Shown piece by piece: positions 62,075 to 64,000 of a stretch of DNA of 64,000 bases. This DNA is from Roseiarcus sp963835955 (GTDB lineage: Bacteria > Pseudomonadota > Alphaproteobacteria > Rhizobiales > Beijerinckiaceae). The stretch covers positions 310,001-374,000 of the forward strand of contig CAWIHZ010000017.1 in the NCBI GenBank assembly GCA_963835955.1. The letters are read 5' to 3'. Below the pieces are notes generated by a model, which saw only the letters and a list, made by a program, of their open reading frames with translations, searched no databases and was not told the origin of the DNA. Both the position numbers and the translations under genes were made by a program. The first letter of the stretch is position 1, and the number at the start of each line of letters is the position of its first letter.

Positions 62075-62180
62075 GGACTTAGCGGGGGGGGTCGCTTTAG
62101 ACGATAAAAGCGCACAAACACCAATCTGTCGAACACCTGGAACGAGCAAATAGCGGGCCAACAATGCCTTTATACCTTAA

Positions 62181-62444
62181 TTGGGGCGCGGTATTACGAC
62201 ATCCCATAAGCCGGGAAAAAAGAGCCGAGTTTCGCCGCATAACAGACTTTTGTGGGGTAAAGCAGCGATTCAGGTGGAGCACGAGCTTGAGGCGACTAGG
62301 CTGCAACTTTCTGTAGCGAATGACTCTCTTCAGCGGGCGGTGGCCCGCAGCGACGCGCTCGAAGCCGCACTCGTTGCGATTCGAAAGGAAAATGCAGCGC
62401 TGGCGGAAGCTCAGCGGACCTCAAGAGCGCGCTGGAGAGAGTAG
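62181..62444 (+). pseudogene. coiled-coil piece cut off from the TylF-like gene
   Basis: 87 codons with a heptad-rich helix: VEHELEATRLQLSVANDSLQ, RAVARSDALEAALVAIRKEN, AALAEA. Here the frame breaks. In the frame of the next gene the same coiled coil continues as ADLKSALERVAVADTVAKQL (from 62415). One indel near 62405-62415 therefore split a coiled-coil/methyltransferase protein. Alone it has no plausible role. Confidence 0.55.
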
Positions 62445-62446
62445 CC

Positions 62447-63310
62447 GTGGCCGACACCGTCGCTAAACAGCTGTCTGACGTGCGCGACCGCCTGGCCAGC
62501 AGGCTGGAACTTCTGACCTCCGAAGTCGTCGATGTTCGTCGTCAAATTGACTCTGCAGGCCAGCGAGACGGTTCCGATGAGACGCGCCGCCTTTATCTCG
62601 ACTTGCTCGAATCCGCCTTGACCGGGGTCCTCACACGCGACAGCAACGCAGCGCCTTGGGGGTCCGAAGAATTCGATGCAGATCGAAGGCTTTATGGTCG
62701 GGACTGGCCCAAGTCCGCCACGACGATGATTGGCACCGCTAGGATGCGCAACCTGCGCCGCCTGGTCGAGACGGCTCTCGCAGAAGGCATCGAGGGCGAC
62801 CTTCTCGAGGCTGGCGTATGGCGCGGCGGCGCCTGTATTTACATGCGCGGCATCCTGGCCGCGCATGGGGTGACGAACCGCACGGTCTGGGTCGCCAATT
62901 CATTCGCTGGCTTGCCGAAGCCCGACGAGACGCTTTACCCGGCCGACAAGGGGGACACACACGACAACTTCGATGAACTTTCCGTGTCGCTCGATGAGGT
63001 GAAGGAAAACTTCAAGCGCTTCGGTTTGCTGGACGAGCACGTCGCTTTCTTGCCGGGCTGGTTCACCGACACCTTGCCTCGGGCGCCGATCGAGCGACTT
63101 TCCGTACTGCGTCTCGACGGCGACATGTACGGGTCGACGATGGAGACGCTGCAGGCGCTGTACCAGGTGTCTCGGGGCGGCTTCATAATCATAGATGACT
63201 ACATCCTACCGGCCTGCCGCCAAGCGGTTGACGACTTCCGCAGAGAGCAAGGAATCAATGAGCCGCTACACGACGTGGACGGGGCGGCCGCCTATTGGAG
63301 GAGGGCTTGA
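62447..63310 (+). CDS. TylF/MycF-type O-methyltransferase, probably 5'-truncated
   Basis: 287 residues from GTG 62447. The TylF family methylates sugar hydroxyls with SAM and Mg2+. Motifs: TMIGTARMRNLRRLVETALA, EGDLLEAGVWRGGACIYMRG (SAM site), VWVANSFAGLPKPDETLYPA, and RLSVLRLDGDMYGSTMETLQ followed by FIIIDDYILPACRQAVDDFR. The normal VADSFEGLP reads VANSFAGLP here, a change of the Asp commonly seen there. Residues 1-45 are the tail of a coiled coil whose start lies in another frame upstream (62181-62414). The catalytic domain looks whole; expression of this fragment is uncertain. Confidence 0.75.
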   Translation: MADTVAKQLSDVRDRLASRLELLTSEVVDVRRQIDSAGQRDGSDETRRLYLDLLESALTGVLTRDSNAAPWGSEEFDADRRLYGRDWPKSATTMIGTARMRNLRRLVETALAEGIEGDLLEAGVWRGGACIYMRGILAAHGVTNRTVWVANSFAGLPKPDETLYPADKGDTHDNFDELSVSLDEVKENFKRFGLLDEHVAFLPGWFTDTLPRAPIERLSVLRLDGDMYGSTMETLQALYQVSRGGFIIIDDYILPACRQAVDDFRREQGINEPLHDVDGAAAYWRRA

Positions 63311-63326
63311 TTGACCGATAGGACTA

Positions 63327-63422
63327 ATGGTCACCATCATCATTCCTGTTTTCACGGGTGCAATTGGGGCTTGGCTCTCCTTGGCTCTTATTGAGCCGCC
63401 AGCTTCGATAACGACCGGGTGA
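63327..63422 (+). pseudogene. stub of a family 2 glycosyltransferase start
   Basis: ATG 63327 gives MVTIIIPVF, the classic first strand of GT2 enzymes. It then loses similarity at once (TGAIGAWLSLALIEP) and stops after 31 codons. It overlaps the end of the convergent gene at 63388. Probably a deletion stub; the assignment rests on nine residues. Confidence 0.3.
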
Positions 63423-64000
63423 TACAACGAAGTGGCCTGATCACCTCCCGCGTAACCTTCGAGGAAGTGGACCCGAAGATCTCGTCCAGTCGCCGCTCCA
63501 AACTCGCCGCTAGCCTCGAAGTTGAGCGACGGACGCGCCGGAACGGCCTGACTGCCTCCCTGGCGATTTTCCACGACGATGACGAGTAAATCTCATCCAA
63601 TTGGCGCTTTAGTCTGGCTATTTCAGCCTCGCTCTTTATCTCGTCCTTCGCCATACTCTCTTGAACATAGCTTCCAAGCGCCCGATTCAGCTCTTCTGCG
63701 GCGGCGTCATCCCTTGCCAGCGCTCGTAATTTTTCGCCGGCAAGTTGCGCCGCTCGCCGTCCGGCCGCTTCGAATCCTCTTGCAAAGAAACTGGCGGCAA
63801 CTGTGTGGTAACCGATGTACGGATGCAGCGAGGAGCCGCTTCTGATCTGCTCGTCGGTCAAATTTTCAGTGAAACGGGAGAGCAGGTTGTTCGCTTCCGC
63901 GAGGGCCACGTCCCGGAGCTTGCGTGTTCCCTGTTCTTCGTGCGATCTCGACCTCACCACGATCCCCGGCAAGCGAAGGAAGTCGAAATCCTCGGCAATT
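63388..64000 (-). CDS. C-terminal part of a polysaccharide-region protein, N-terminus outside window
   Basis: About 204 codons, open to the right edge (the upstream codons read AEDFDFLRLPGIVV). Content is mainly helical: KLRDVALAEANNLLSRFTEN, HPYIGYHTVAASFFARGFEA, GRRAAQLAGEKLRALARDDA, then IARLKRQLDEIYSSSSWKIA. The SSSWK-like motif and repeated LDEI.(G/S)S(T/S)S.K.(A/T)REV(I/V)RP tail is common at the ends of glycosyltransferases and methyltransferases of surface polysaccharide loci. The enzyme domain would lie to the right, so I give no function. Confidence 0.6.
   Translation of the reverse strand, partial: IAEDFDFLRLPGIVVRSRSHEEQGTRKLRDVALAEANNLLSRFTENLTDEQIRSGSSLHPYIGYHTVAASFFARGFEAAGRRAAQLAGEKLRALARDDAAAEELNRALGSYVQESMAKDEIKSEAEIARLKRQLDEIYSSSSWKIAREAVRPFRRVRRSTSRLAASLERRLDEIFGSTSSKVTREVIRPLRCITRSLSKLAAQ

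Noticed and set aside
1..64000. CRISPR array, tRNA, rRNA or defence island
   Set aside because: No direct-repeat/spacer array, no tRNA-like cloverleaf text and no defence gene families seen on either strand.

Overview
The window is GC-rich, densely coded DNA from an alphaproteobacterium, most likely of the Rhizobiales/Hyphomicrobiales. The evidence is a usg-family protein, a DUF2093 protein, ReAV-type L-asparaginase, homodimeric AceE next to an Lpd with its own lipoyl domain, a tkt-gap-pgk run, and the mraZ-to-murG division cluster. A methylotroph or phototroph relative (Methylocystaceae/Beijerinckiaceae-like) would fit, but nothing here proves the family. No rRNA, tRNA or CRISPR array was seen.

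Layout. 1-4.7 kb: the 5' part of a heterodimeric-type 2-oxoacid dehydrogenase E1 alpha gene, a decayed cytochrome c, an ankyrin protein overlapping an asparaginase, a two-hairpin intergenic element, a CBS-BON protein and a Gly/Tyr-repeat lipoprotein. 4.7-5.5 kb: an IS110-type transposase relic and a low-complexity tract. 5.5-12.1 kb: aceE-aceF-lpd-SDR operon. 12.3-19.1 kb: hydroxyisourate hydrolase, an EmrRAB-like efflux operon, a TetR regulator with paired operators, and an AraC regulator. 19.4-30.9 kb: ten-gene division/wall cluster (mraZ, rsmH, ftsL, ftsI, murE, murF, mraY, murD, ftsW, murG), tightly overlapped, with MraZ boxes upstream and ending at murG. 31-34 kb: two FAD oxidoreductases. 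34.5-44.2 kb: central carbon genes (phosphoketolase, pgk, gap, tkt) with small accessory genes. 44.4-47.6 kb: small membrane and regulatory genes, a MaoC protein and two truncated genes. 47.7-54 kb: fatty-acid beta-oxidation operon (acyl-CoA dehydrogenase, GFA protein, thiolase, cupin, FadB-like enzyme) behind a perfect 16-bp palindrome. 54.4 kb: usg.

55-64 kb is a surface-polysaccharide region of lower GC. It has an intact three-gene cassette for an N-acetylated 6-deoxy-L-hexosamine nucleotide (UDP-L-FucNAc or UDP-L-QuiNAc type). After it come about 4 kb of heavily frameshifted glycosyltransferase relics, a TylF-like methyltransferase cut off from its coiled coil, and the 3' end of an unknown gene running off the window.

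The metabolic genes fit together. Phosphoketolase, transketolase, GAPDH and PGK feed triose and acetyl phosphates, PDH gives acetyl-CoA, and the beta-oxidation operon gives acetyl-CoA from fatty acids. The most unusual features are the word-built hairpins at 3.4 and 12.8 kb, the AT-rich codon patch inside aceF, the self-consistent operator palindromes, and the decayed glycosyltransferase block next to an intact sugar-nucleotide cassette. I found no clear new defence or metabolic system.
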